This document shows, piece after piece, positions 27,926 through 36,809 of a stretch of DNA of 63,328 nucleotides (position 1 is its first letter; each line of letters begins with the position of its first letter). The position numbers and the translations under genes are program-made. The DNA lies in assembly GCA_947624975.1 (NCBI GenBank), contig CANQMP010000009.1, forward strand, positions 1 to 63,328. Reading direction: 5' to 3'. This DNA comes from Candidatus Gastranaerophilales bacterium (GTDB taxonomy: Bacteria; Cyanobacteriota; Vampirovibrionia; Gastranaerophilales; Gastranaerophilaceae). The notes beneath the pieces were generated by a model, which was given only the letters and a program-made list of their open reading frames with translations, was not told the DNA's origin and ran no database searches.

Positions 27926-29086
27926 TTTGTTATATGCGATGAAAAATTCTTCCAATAACCTGTGACCTTTCAGAATGCTTTCGTATTCAAGGTATTCGTT
28001 TTTTGAGTGCATATTGTGAACCGTTGCAAGTCCGACAAGATACGGAATAAATTTTTCACCTTTTGCGTTTGTTTCATTTGCGTAAATATGAGTTTCCGCA
28101 CCGGCATGAAACGAAGTTATATCGGGTTCAACTCCTGCTTTTCTTGCGGCGGTTTCAAAAAGTATCGGAATATAATCGTCGTCAACTTTTTCAAACGGTG
28201 GAAGATGTTCTTCAAACTCTATTGATGCTTTAGCGATATCGGAATGTGTTTTGTTAAATTCATCAATTACGAGTGACATTTTAAGTTTCAATTCTTCTTC
28301 ATATTTTCTGCTTGAACTTCTGATGGAATAACTTACCGCCGCATCGGGGTTAATTATGTTTGTAACTTTAATATTTCCGGCACTTATTCCGCCTAAGTTG
28401 CAGGAAGTCACGACCATGCCGTTTTCTTCATAAAAAACGCCCTGCGGAAGTTTTGAAATTATGTCAGCGATAAGTTTTGCGGCATTTGCTCTTGTTTTAT
28501 CGCCGATGTCAATACCTGAATGACCGCCTTTGTGACTGTGAACATCAATTTTTACAAGCGTATAGCTTGCACCTGAAACCTCTAACTGTCCGAGAGTGTC
28601 GCTGTCGCATACCAAAAGATATTTTGATTTAATATCTTTAAAGTTAACGTGTCTGATTCCTGACATTCCGGATTCTTCATCACGTGTAAAGACGCATTCA
28701 AGTCCGCCGTGTTTCATGTCGGAATTTGCGATTTCTTTTGCAAAAAGTAATGCGTTTGCAACACCTGCTTTGTCATCTCCGCCGAGTGTTCTTTCTTGTG
28801 CGTGAATATTTCCTTCATCATCAAGATAAGGATTTACGGGGCTGTCATCTCCTATAACGTCCATGTGAGCCGACAAAAGCAGCGGTTCTTTTGTTGTATC
28901 CGTTGCGGGAACATCGATAAAAACATTTCCGTAATCGTCAAGTCTGCAATTCATGTTGTTTTTAGCACAATAATCCTTAATATATTGTGCGACATTTTCT
29001 TCGTGAAGCGACGGTGACGGGATTTGCGCAAGCGAGCAGAAAAGGTCGATAAGTTCGTGTTTTTTTCTCAATTCTTCTAAATTCAT
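27923..29086 (-). CDS. M20 family metallopeptidase (PepT-like)
   Basis: A 387-residue two-zinc aminopeptidase. SAHMDVIGDD carries the first zinc His and catalytic Asp, TLGGDDKAGVA the bridging Asp, FTRDEESGMSG the catalytic Glu pair, and LVGLATVHNMHSKNEY the last His. The dimerisation domain lies between (HSHKGGHSGIDIG). Most like tripeptidase T or close M20 relatives; the substrate is probably small peptides. Ribosome site AAGGAAGG. Confidence 0.9.
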   Translation of the reverse strand: MNLEELRKKHELIDLFCSLAQIPSPSLHEENVAQYIKDYCAKNNMNCRLDDYGNVFIDVPATDTTKEPLLLSAHMDVIGDDSPVNPYLDDEGNIHAQERTLGGDDKAGVANALLFAKEIANSDMKHGGLECVFTRDEESGMSGIRHVNFKDIKSKYLLVCDSDTLGQLEVSGASYTLVKIDVHSHKGGHSGIDIGDKTRANAAKLIADIISKLPQGVFYEENGMVVTSCNLGGISAGNIKVTNIINPDAAVSYSIRSSSRKYEEELKLKMSLVIDEFNKTHSDIAKASIEFEEHLPPFEKVDDDYIPILFETAARKAGVEPDITSFHAGAETHIYANETNAKGEKFIPYLVGLATVHNMHSKNEYLEYESILKGHRLLEEFFIAYNK

Positions 29087-29178
29087 AATTTTTTCCTTCC
29101 TTTTACAAGAATTATTTTATCACTTTTAAAAAATTTGGCAACAGAATAAATCGGATGATTTGTTAATAAAATTTAATA

Positions 29179-29247
29179 TTGTAACGAATTGTTAATCCAT
29201 TTTACACATGCCCGAAACCCTTGCTATAATTGCTCATAGCATAGCAT
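29179..29247 (+). promoter_or_regulatory. Composite promoter block, copy A
   Basis: TTGTAA and TTGTTA ten bases apart (29179, 29189), then TTTACA (29201-29206), 18 bases, TATAAT (29225-29230) with an extended TGC -10, then CATAG twice (29235-29247). The same order is found at 47205 and 58091. It precedes the gene at 29322. Confidence 0.75.
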
Positions 29248-29321
29248 TTTTGCGCCTATAGCAATAATTTCCGCCTAAATGTTTTAATATATATACATTT
29301 CATATTAAGAAAGGAGTATAT

Positions 29322-30296
29322 ATGACTGAAGTGAACAATGTAAATGGTGCAAATGGCGGAAATAATCAACCGTCAACAACAAAATTGACGATTAAGAAAA
29401 ATCAAGGTATCACTCAAGCCTTGTTTGACCTTGTAAAACAGATGAAAAGCGAAGGCAAGGCGGAAATTTCAGACGGAAAAATAACCGCACAAGAATGGAA
29501 TCAGACAATTAATAAAATTGCCGAGTTACAGCGAATGCGTGAAGAAATCGGCGGACAAAAAATTTACAGCGGCGGAAGTGACCGAAAAGATTATCACGGT
29601 AGTTTTATAGTTCACCCCAACCAGGAGATAGAATTTACTGCCGAGGAAATGAATGCCTTGTACGAGGCTATGGGCGTGACTATTAAATCGAATGCGCCGG
29701 CTGCACCACCGGCTCCTGCAGCACCTGCAGCACCACCAGCACCCACAGCTCCCGCAGCACCCGCAGCACCTGCTGCACCACCAGCGCCCGTAGCACCCGC
29801 TGCGCCCGAAACGCCTCAGGTTTCTTCGGATAATATTCCGCAAGATGATGCAAATCCGCCAAAGGCTATTAATCTTTCTAAAAGTTCTTTAACCAATATA
29901 GAACAAACAAAAGATATGTCTAATTGCGGGAAATCAATGGTAAAAGATTCAGCAAGCGGTAATAGTTATAATTATGATGAAGCCGGTTATGTGACACATA
30001 CTTATGACGAAAATGGCAACTGTACAAGAAGGATTGCTCGTGTTTTTGGCGAAACGGTAGATTTCTATTTCGACTATGAATACGACAAAGACGGTAACAG
30101 AACAAGAGAAATTACCCGTAATGCAGACGGAAAGGTAAAGAATTATACCGACTTTGAACCCGATAAAGACGGCATCATGACTGGAGTTACCCATAACGCT
30201 GACGGAACGGTAAATAACGACAACAAACAAAAAGGAGATGTGATTTCAAATGCGATTTCAAAAGCGGTTTCAAATATGGAAGAGATGATGTGGTGA
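29322..30296 (+). CDS. Hypothetical protein with Ala/Pro linker (324 aa)
   Basis: Function unknown. Three parts are seen: an N-terminal domain (1-120) with DGKITAQEWNQTINKIAEL and KIYSGGSDRKDY, weakly like one half of an EF-hand; an Ala/Pro linker (about 127-167) coded by repeated nine-base units; and a C-terminal part with YDENGNCTRRI, YDKDGNRTREIT and NADGKVKN, reminiscent of YD/RHS strands. The first domain resembles the protein at 58265 (VSETQMNTILQKVAKF, SIFDGGSKYK), and both genes have the same unusual promoter block. No signal peptide. Ribosome site AAAGGAG. Confidence 0.75.
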   Translation: MTEVNNVNGANGGNNQPSTTKLTIKKNQGITQALFDLVKQMKSEGKAEISDGKITAQEWNQTINKIAELQRMREEIGGQKIYSGGSDRKDYHGSFIVHPNQEIEFTAEEMNALYEAMGVTIKSNAPAAPPAPAAPAAPPAPTAPAAPAAPAAPPAPVAPAAPETPQVSSDNIPQDDANPPKAINLSKSSLTNIEQTKDMSNCGKSMVKDSASGNSYNYDEAGYVTHTYDENGNCTRRIARVFGETVDFYFDYEYDKDGNRTREITRNADGKVKNYTDFEPDKDGIMTGVTHNADGTVNNDNKQKGDVISNAISKAVSNMEEMMW

Positions 30297-30327
30297 CGTA
30301 TGGCAGAGCATATTGCAGAAAATAAAT

Positions 30328-30357
30328 AAAAAAACGGGCATTAAAGCCCGTTTTTTT
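30328..30357 (+). terminator. Terminator
   Basis: AAAACGGGC / GCCCGTTTTTTT hairpin 32 bases after the stop of the Ala/Pro-rich gene. Confidence 0.88.
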
Positions 30358-30365
30358 ACATAAAT

Positions 30366-30850
30366 AAAGTAGGATGGGTGGAACAATTGTCATTCCACCC
30401 ATCAATAATTTTTTCTACTATTTTTTGCAAGCAGTGCCATTTAATTTAACCCCTCACCCGAATTTCTAAGTTCACTGCGTTCACTAAGAAATTCTTCCCT
30501 CTCCCGCACGAAGGTCAATTCGACGGGGAGAGGGATTTGGTTGCACCCCATCTGTCCTACGGACATCTTCCCCATTTGGGGAAGAAATGTTAGACCCTTA
30601 AATATACATTTAGGGTAACAGAAAAGTAAAGTAGGATGGGTGGAACAATTGTCATTCCACCCATCAATCTAAAATATAGTGAAAGGTGAGAAGTTCATTA
30701 CGACACTATGTGCGAAAAATATAACCCCTCACCCTAGCCCTCTCCCGCAAGAAGGTCAATTCGACAGGGAGAGGGGAAAATCGCGCCCCAGCCATTACAA
30801 ATGGAGGGGAAAACTACACCCCAACCCTCGCATTGAGGAGGGAATCACCC
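30366..30850. repeat. Mosaic intergenic repeat block, copy 3
   Basis: No gene in this stretch. A 41-base hairpin element (stem GATGGGTGGAA / TTCCACCCATC) occurs twice, at 30366-30406 and 30628-30668. Between and after them are the dispersed modules CCCCTCACCCG, TCCCTCTCCCGC and the AATTTCTAAG / AAGAAATT half-sites. Confidence 0.8.
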
Positions 30851-32161
30851 TCAAATTACCGTTGTATAAAACCCGAAAGCCTCAAGGGTTTCTGAAAAAT
30901 AATCCTTTCTAAGCCCCGCTTTTTGTTTTAGTTCTTCCATAAATTTTTTCCTGTCAGGCAAGTAAACCCAAACTTCAGGCAAAAACGCAGCCTTATGTAG
31001 TCCGTCACGGATAAAAACACCCTGTGCATAAGGTCTTAACTTTTCTTCCAATTCGGTTTCACTTTCAAATAAAATCCGCTCAGGCTTTGTAAGTAATGAA
31101 ACTTTTATCTCAATTTTTTCAAACTCTTTTTCAGTTAACGGCGGAAATCGGTCATCCATATACGCACATTTATAAGCGTTTTCGTACAAATTTTTAATCA
31201 GCGGTTGAGATGAATTAACCGAACCCACGCAACCGCGTAAAATTCCGTCAAGTTCTATCGTTACAAACGATGCTCCGCTTTGCTCAAACACGCAGTCATA
31301 CTCCGTGATATTGTAAGTTTCAGCCTGAATTGAACCTCTGACAAGAGTTTTTACAAAATCCGAATAATAATTTTTTATGTACCGATTTTTTTCACCCTCG
31401 TACAAAAACCAGCTCCCGTAACCCACAACCCTTGAACTGTCACCTGTTACGGCTGATGAATTCATCATTCCGATACGTATAAGAGAGTATTTTTTATTTT
31501 TAGCGAAATTAACAAGTCCGCAAATCCCGACAGCTCCGCACGCCATGTCAGCTTCAAAGTTCGCGGTTTCGTTTTCTTCTATCATTTTGGCGGTGTAACT
31601 GTCGATTTTCGAGGCTTCTCGCTCGGGATAAAAATGACTTAAATCACTTGAAATTACAAAAACATTTTTATCATCATCAAAAAAATGTTCTATCGTTTCG
31701 GTTAAATTAGTAAAATTTTCACATCCGTATATTATGGGTATAACCTTAGCTTCAGGCAGGAAATATTTTATCAGCGGAAGTAAAACGCCGATAGAGTGTT
31801 CGTTTTCAAACACAAAATTATTGACAACGCAGTCACACAAGCCTGAAACCTTTTTTGAAAGTTCCGAATTAACTTTGCTATCACCGAGCGGGGTTTGAAA
31901 AGCCTCGCAGGATGTACTCACACAGCCAAAAATCCTTTCGTAATGCGACGGAGAAAATATAAAAACATTTTCAGCGTCGCGTTTGAGCCTTTTTATACCG
32001 TTTGCACAGAGCTTTCCGGAGTATTTGTAACCTGCATGCGGAACAATTACCGCACGGGTGTAGTATTTCGGCTCGGGTAAATTGCATTCCCTAATAAATT
32101 TTTCAAATTCTGTTTTTTCGGCAGGATAAAAAGTTCCCGCACCAAAGGCTTTAATTTTCAT
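30851..32161 (-). CDS. Memo-AMMECR1 fusion (AmmeMemoRadiSam proteins B and A)
   Basis: A 436-residue fusion. Residues 1-260 are a Memo domain: VIVPHAGYKYSG, IFSPSHY, FENEHSIGVLLPLIKYF and VISSDLSHFYP carry the candidate metal ligands. Residues 275-436 are an AMMECR1 domain with the motif LRGCVGS. Elsewhere these occur with a radical SAM protein as the AmmeMemoRadiSam system of unknown function; that third member is not next to it. No ribosome site: TATAAT (32168-32173, minus strand) ends six bases before ATG, predicting a leaderless mRNA. Confidence 0.9.
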   Translation of the reverse strand: MKIKAFGAGTFYPAEKTEFEKFIRECNLPEPKYYTRAVIVPHAGYKYSGKLCANGIKRLKRDAENVFIFSPSHYERIFGCVSTSCEAFQTPLGDSKVNSELSKKVSGLCDCVVNNFVFENEHSIGVLLPLIKYFLPEAKVIPIIYGCENFTNLTETIEHFFDDDKNVFVISSDLSHFYPEREASKIDSYTAKMIEENETANFEADMACGAVGICGLVNFAKNKKYSLIRIGMMNSSAVTGDSSRVVGYGSWFLYEGEKNRYIKNYYSDFVKTLVRGSIQAETYNITEYDCVFEQSGASFVTIELDGILRGCVGSVNSSQPLIKNLYENAYKCAYMDDRFPPLTEKEFEKIEIKVSLLTKPERILFESETELEEKLRPYAQGVFIRDGLHKAAFLPEVWVYLPDRKKFMEELKQKAGLRKDYFSETLEAFGFYTTVI

Positions 32162-32181
32162 AAGATTATTATAATATTTTT

Positions 32182-33207
32182 TTAATTTTCGGATATGGGG
32201 TAACAGGTTAATAGAATATCGGGTGAAAAATTTTCAACAGATGCAATTTCAAATTTCAAACTTTCGTTAATATCGGTGATTTTTCTGAAATCATAGCAGG
32301 ATTTGCAGGAATTGTCGCCTGTTATTTTCGGAGCTATGAACTGATAAATTTTATCGGCAAATTTCAATACAGAGCCGTTTAAAATTCCTCCGCTTTCGAC
32401 CAAAACGCTCATAATCCCCATTTCATAAAGCTTTGAAAAAACAAATTCCAAATCCAATTTACCGTCTTTAACGGGAGTTTTTATACAGCGTTCATCATCG
32501 GAATTTTTTGCACAAAAGACATAAACTTTGCCGGATTTATAAATTTTTGAATTGAAATCTGTTTTAAGTTCTCTATCCAAGACAATTTTTATTTCATGTT
32601 CCATTGAAGGGTTATCGGCAATAACCGTTGAGGATGAAGTCAATATTGCATCGTATCTTTTTCGGATATTTTTGACTTCATTTCGTGCAGACTCGGATGT
32701 TATCCATTTTGATGAACCTTGAGCCGTAGCAATTTTTCCGTCAAGCGTAACTGCCGTTTTCAAGGCAACAAAAGTCTTTTTCTCTTTCATATTTTTTATA
32801 AAAACTTCATTAAGCCTTTCACATTCTTCTTTCAAGACCCCGTCAATAACTTCAATACCTGCTTTTTTCAGAATTTCGATACCGCTGACTTTCGGGTTAA
32901 CGTCTTTCATGCCGATTACAACACGTTTTATGCCCCGTTCAATAATCAAATCCGTACATGGCGGAGTTTTTCCCCAATGCGAACAGGGTTCAAGGTTTAC
33001 GATTAAAGTTCCGCCGAAATCCTCTCCGTTTTTTATTTTTAAAAGTGCATCACGTTCCGCATGGTTTTCACCGCATTTTCTGTGAAATCCTGATGAAATT
33101 TCCCTTCCATCTTTGTCCAAGACTACACAACCCACCATCGGATTTGGTGAGGTTTTTCCGTTTCGGGCAAGTTCTATACACTTTTTCATATAATGTTCAT
33201 AATCCAT
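32182..33207 (-). CDS. ribD: Bifunctional riboflavin biosynthesis deaminase/reductase RibD
   Basis: A 341-residue protein doing two steps of riboflavin synthesis. The deaminase (1-145) has the zinc site HAERDAL and PCSHWGKTPPC and the opening MKKCIELARNG. The reductase follows with VALKTAVTLDGKIA, SKWITSE and VLVESGGILNGS. The other rib genes are not nearby and no FMN riboswitch fits: TACAAT (33214-33219, minus strand) is six bases before ATG 33207, so there is no leader. The start at 33207 is chosen for this and for homology; the longer frame to 33297 runs through the neighbour's promoter. Confidence 0.93.
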   Translation of the reverse strand: MDYEHYMKKCIELARNGKTSPNPMVGCVVLDKDGREISSGFHRKCGENHAERDALLKIKNGEDFGGTLIVNLEPCSHWGKTPPCTDLIIERGIKRVVIGMKDVNPKVSGIEILKKAGIEVIDGVLKEECERLNEVFIKNMKEKKTFVALKTAVTLDGKIATAQGSSKWITSESARNEVKNIRKRYDAILTSSSTVIADNPSMEHEIKIVLDRELKTDFNSKIYKSGKVYVFCAKNSDDERCIKTPVKDGKLDLEFVFSKLYEMGIMSVLVESGGILNGSVLKFADKIYQFIAPKITGDNSCKSCYDFRKITDINESLKFEIASVENFSPDILLTCYPISEN

Positions 33208-33213
33208 ATTTAT

Positions 33214-33223
33214 ATTGTATAAT
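33214..33223. promoter_or_regulatory. Overlapping divergent -10 elements
   Basis: TACAAT for ribD (33214-33219, minus) and TATAAT for the UPF0173 gene (33218-33223, plus) share two bases, so RNA polymerase could hardly occupy both at once. Confidence 0.55.
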
Positions 33224-33244
33224 AAAAGAAAAGGAGAAAAAATT

Positions 33245-33904
33245 ATGGATTTAAAGTACATAGGACACAGTGCATTTGAAATAGGGCTTGAAAACAATGC
33301 TGTTTTAATTGACCCTTACGTTGCACGGAACAAAAAATATAACTGGCATGACTCAAATATTACGGATATTTTTGTAACTCATGCACACGGCGACCATTTG
33401 GGTGACGCGATAGAAATAGCAAAGGAAAAAGACGCTACAATTACCGCAGTCGTTGAGCTTGCCAACTATTGCAGAGAACAGGGCTGCAAAGTTCGTTCGG
33501 TAAACTTTGGCGGATGGATTAATTACGACTGGGGCAGAGTGGTTTTTGTTCCGTCTTTCCATACGAGTTCACTACCTGACGGAAGGTACGGCGGTGAAGC
33601 CGCAGGCATTATTTTCGATGTCGAAAACGTAAGAATTTATCATGCCGGTGATACTTCTCTTACCTCAGAAATGAAAACAATAAAAGAATTATACAGACCA
33701 AACATTGCACTTTTACCGATAGGCGGTAATTATACGATGGATGTTGAACATGCTGCCGTTGCGGCTCAATGGCTCGGAGCACAAACCGTTGTGCCGATGC
33801 ATTACGGAACTTTCCCTGAAATTCAGGCAGATGTTGAAAAATTCCTCAACCTTATCAAGATGAACAACACAAACTGTATGGTTCTTGACCCTGATAAAAT
33901 TTAG
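33245..33904 (+). CDS. UPF0173 metal-dependent hydrolase (metallo-beta-lactamase fold)
   Basis: A 219-residue protein of the UPF0173/YtkL family. The fold's ligands are visible: YIGHSAFEI, VTHAHGDHLGDA (HxHxDH), FHTSSLPDG, YHAGDTSL and VVPMHYGTFPE. Substrate unknown. Start ATG 33245 with AAAGGAGA. Confidence 0.92.
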   Translation: MDLKYIGHSAFEIGLENNAVLIDPYVARNKKYNWHDSNITDIFVTHAHGDHLGDAIEIAKEKDATITAVVELANYCREQGCKVRSVNFGGWINYDWGRVVFVPSFHTSSLPDGRYGGEAAGIIFDVENVRIYHAGDTSLTSEMKTIKELYRPNIALLPIGGNYTMDVEHAAVAAQWLGAQTVVPMHYGTFPEIQADVEKFLNLIKMNNTNCMVLDPDKI

Positions 33905-33918
33905 AAAAATTCAATAAT

Positions 33919-34006
33919 AAAAAAAGACCGATTTGAACTGAAACCATAAAATCGATTTTTTTACTTTGTCCGGTTTTCAGGAGACAGTTCGATTAGTCTT
34001 TTTTTT
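33919..34006. terminator. Long imperfect bidirectional hairpin
   Basis: AAAAAAAGACCGATTTGAAC and GTTCGATTAGTCTTTTTTTT pair imperfectly over about 17 positions across a 44-base loop, which contains a small AAAATCGATTTT palindrome. It lies between convergent genes. Confidence 0.6.
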
Positions 34007-34631
34007 ATGCTCCTTTTTTGGTGAAACCCGCTGCAAAATTGAGAACTAACGCCACAGCAGCCGCGATACCGCCGTAAATCAACGCCATTTTTCCTCTTTG
34101 ACCTTTCGGGAACAGTTTTTTAATTTTTCCGAAAGCCGTTTTGTATTCCTGATCTCCCGCAAGTTCGCTTATCTTTGCGGCTCTTTTGGATTTTACAGTT
34201 TCAACGGCTCTATCGTACTCATCCGTAATCTGCTTTAAGTTTTTATCTGTTCTGACCGCTTCTTTAGCAGCTCTGAGTTCATCCTCCGAAGCGTCGGTAA
34301 ATCTTGTGATTCGTGATGAATTATCTTTTGTTTCATTTATTTTTTTCAAAACTTCCGCATCAAATTTTGAGCTGTCGGCAACAAATTCGCCTTCATTTAA
34401 AATATTAATCTTTTCACCGATTTTTGTCGCCGCTTCTTTGACGCTTTTGTCTGTAACATCTTCCACTACTTTGTGAAAAGAATCAGGTTCTAATGCAAAT
34501 ACTTCTTCCAAAGTGGGACGTTTACCTATAACCGCACCGGCTATTGCTCCGACTGTACCTAAACCTGCGGCACTAGCCGTCATACGTATAATCTTATCCT
34601 TTGTTGTTTCTCCTACTGCATTAACAGGCAT
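34005..34631 (-). CDS. Hypothetical membrane protein (208 aa)
   Basis: Not recognised. It has a Gly-zipper-like hydrophobic stretch near the N-terminus (SAAGLGTVGAIAGAVIG), a charged helical middle, and a C-terminal transmembrane helix (ALIYGGIAAAVALVLNFAAG). This two-anchor plan with a coiled middle recalls the 744-aa protein at 21543, without sequence identity I can show. Ribosome site AAAGGA. Confidence 0.7.
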   Translation of the reverse strand: MPVNAVGETTKDKIIRMTASAAGLGTVGAIAGAVIGKRPTLEEVFALEPDSFHKVVEDVTDKSVKEAATKIGEKINILNEGEFVADSSKFDAEVLKKINETKDNSSRITRFTDASEDELRAAKEAVRTDKNLKQITDEYDRAVETVKSKRAAKISELAGDQEYKTAFGKIKKLFPKGQRGKMALIYGGIAAAVALVLNFAAGFTKKGA

Positions 34632-34730
34632 ATATTTATCCTTTCGTTTTCTTTAATTTAAGTCACAATAACATGCCAAATATAATACTCCTGAATAAAA
34701 AATTTTGCCAATTTAGCTTTAAATATTAAG

Positions 34731-34745
34731 AATTGTTAAACAATT
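34731..34745. promoter_or_regulatory. Perfect 7-1-7 palindrome upstream of gshB
   Basis: AATTGTTAAACAATT, 60 bases before the gshB start. Same core (AATTGT...ACAATT) as at 4257 and 27072. Confidence 0.5.
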
Positions 34746-34804
34746 TATTCGGCTAACTTATTGCTTATTTTTATTCAGCGGATAATCTATAACTTGGAGG
34801 GTAT

Positions 34805-35770
34805 ATGAACATATTATTTGTAATTGACAGACTTGAACTTAAATATTTTGAATACAACAACCTTGTAACTAATTTTGAACTTATAAAAGAAATGCTTGGA
34901 AGAAATGCCGAAGTTTGGATTACGACCATTGATAATCTCGGAGTGAAAGCGAAAAAAGCTTATACAAACTGTTTCAAATCTTTTGAGAAAGAGGGCAATA
35001 TATTTTATGATAAAACGCAAATTAAAAAAGATATCGAAAGTTTTGATTTGGTAATGTTTCGTCCCGATCCGCCCGTTGATTTGGATTATATAAACGCAAC
35101 TTACGTATTTGATTTTGTCGACAGGGAAAAAACCGTTATACTGAACGACCCCAAAGCCATTCGCAATTTCAACGAAAAACTTCATGCCTGCCTTTTTAGC
35201 GATTTGATGCCCGAGTATATCGTAACAGCTTCAAAGCAGGATATTCTGGAATTTTTAAACCAAAATGAAGAAATTGTTCTGAAGCCTTTAAACAACTGTT
35301 TTGGCTCGGGTGTTATGACGTTGAAAAAAGGTGATAAAAATACCGCCGTGATAATAAATTCGATGACCAAAAGCGGTTCTCAAACCGTAATGGTTCAAAA
35401 ATATATTGAAAAAGCCCGATTTGGCGACAAAAGAGTTTTGTTCCTCGGCGATAAGGTTTTGGATGTCTGCATTCAAAAGCTTCCCTCAAACAATGATTTT
35501 AAATTCAACGAACACTGCGACAGCAATATTGTCAAAGCCGAACTGACAAATTCCGAAAAGGAAAAATTTTCACTCGTTGCAAAAGAGTTAAACAAAATGG
35601 GTTTGCCAATGGCGGGGCTTGATGTTATTGATGAAAAAATCATCGAAATTAACGTGACAAGCCCGTGTTACTTTATCAAAGAGATAAACAGCCGTCACGG
35701 CGTGCATTTGGAAAAAGAAATTACCGATTTTATTTTCTCTAATGTACTCGTGAAAACACTTCAACATTAA
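34805..35770 (+). CDS. gshB: Glutathione synthetase (prokaryotic type, ATP-grasp)
   Basis: A 321-residue ATP-grasp ligase adding glycine to gamma-glutamylcysteine. The family landmarks are FRPDPPVDLDYINATYVFD, LNDPKAIRNFNEKL, VLKPLNNCFGSGV, GDKRVLFLGDK and EINVTSP...IKEI. No gshA lies nearby, so the source of gamma-glutamylcysteine is unknown; a related ligase role cannot be excluded. Ribosome site GGAGGG. The last 32 bases overlap tsaD on the other strand. Confidence 0.85.
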   Translation: MNILFVIDRLELKYFEYNNLVTNFELIKEMLGRNAEVWITTIDNLGVKAKKAYTNCFKSFEKEGNIFYDKTQIKKDIESFDLVMFRPDPPVDLDYINATYVFDFVDREKTVILNDPKAIRNFNEKLHACLFSDLMPEYIVTASKQDILEFLNQNEEIVLKPLNNCFGSGVMTLKKGDKNTAVIINSMTKSGSQTVMVQKYIEKARFGDKRVLFLGDKVLDVCIQKLPSNNDFKFNEHCDSNIVKAELTNSEKEKFSLVAKELNKMGLPMAGLDVIDEKIIEINVTSPCYFIKEINSRHGVHLEKEITDFIFSNVLVKTLQH

Positions 35771-36776
35771 CATCATCAAAGGTGTTTGTGTTGAAATAGG
35801 CACAAGAGGCAACCATTGAGGCATTATCGGTACAGTATTTCATCGGCGGTGCAAAGACTTTATATCCTTCGTTTTCGAGTGAAAAGACTTTTTTGCGAAT
35901 TTCGGAATTTGCCGCAACTCCGCCTGCAATAACCACCTGTTTATAACCTTTTTCTTCAAGTGCGGATTTTAATTTTTTCAAAAGTGTTGAAGATACCGTT
36001 TCCTGAAAACTTGCACAAACATCTTTGACGGGAACTTCATCAAATGATTTTACGAGCCTCAGAACGGCGGTTTTTAAGCCGCTGAAACTGAAATTGTAGC
36101 CGTCAACTTTGCCTTCGGGAAGTTTAAACGCAAAAGGATTTCCCTCCTGAGCTAGTTTATCGAGCTTAGGACCTCCCGGATAAGGCAGACCGATAAGCCT
36201 TGCAACCTTGTCGTAAGCCTCTCCGACTGCATCATCAATGGTTTCGCCTAAAATTGTCTGTTCGTCATAAGATTTTACGTCGATAATCTGTGTATGTCCG
36301 CCACTTACCAGAAGTGCCATAAATGGCGGTTTTAAATCCGTATCTATATAATTTGCACAGATGTGAGCATTCAGGTGATTTACGCCTATAAACGGTTTGT
36401 CATAAGTCAAAGCGAGAGTTTTTGCGGCATTAAGTCCGACCAAAAGACAGCCGACTAATCCGGGACCGACAGTTGCCGAAAACGCCGTAATATCTTCGGG
36501 GTTAAGGTTTGCATTTTCTTTTGCCTCTCTGAAAGCCTCATCAATAACCACATTAACCGCATCGAGATGCTCTCTTGCCGCAATTTCAGGGATTACACCG
36601 CCGAATTTTTCATGGGTTTTTATCTGCGATGCCACTACATTTGCAATAACTTCTCTGCCGTTTTTGACTATTGCACAAGCCGTTTCATCACAACTCGATT
36701 CCAATGCCATAATGTAACAGTCCCCGCTTAATTCTACGGGTTCTTTTGAAAACAATTTGTATTTAAGCTTTTTCAT
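35739..36776 (-). CDS. tsaD: tRNA N6-adenosine threonylcarbamoyltransferase
   Basis: A 345-residue ASKHA-fold protein that transfers the threonylcarbamoyl group to A37 of ANN-decoding tRNAs with TsaB and TsaE (not here). It shows LESSCDETACAIV, the metal-binding HLNAHICANY, LVSGGHTQI and VIAGGVAANSEIR. Start ATG 36776 is chosen; TATAAT lies nine bases upstream on its strand, leaving at most a 2-3 base leader. Confidence 0.96.
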   Translation of the reverse strand: MKKLKYKLFSKEPVELSGDCYIMALESSCDETACAIVKNGREVIANVVASQIKTHEKFGGVIPEIAAREHLDAVNVVIDEAFREAKENANLNPEDITAFSATVGPGLVGCLLVGLNAAKTLALTYDKPFIGVNHLNAHICANYIDTDLKPPFMALLVSGGHTQIIDVKSYDEQTILGETIDDAVGEAYDKVARLIGLPYPGGPKLDKLAQEGNPFAFKLPEGKVDGYNFSFSGLKTAVLRLVKSFDEVPVKDVCASFQETVSSTLLKKLKSALEEKGYKQVVIAGGVAANSEIRKKVFSLENEGYKVFAPPMKYCTDNASMVASCAYFNTNTFDDVNVEVFSRVH

Positions 36777-36809
36777 AGTACAATCATTATAGAACAAAGT
36801 ATAAAAAAA

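Noticed and set aside
29526-29843. Arg/Cys/Trp-rich ORF on the minus strand
   Set aside because: It is the antisense of the Ala/Pro codon repeats of the gene at 29322.
33208-33244. FMN riboswitch before ribD
   Set aside because: Only 37 bases separate ribD from the divergent gene and the predicted mRNA has no leader.
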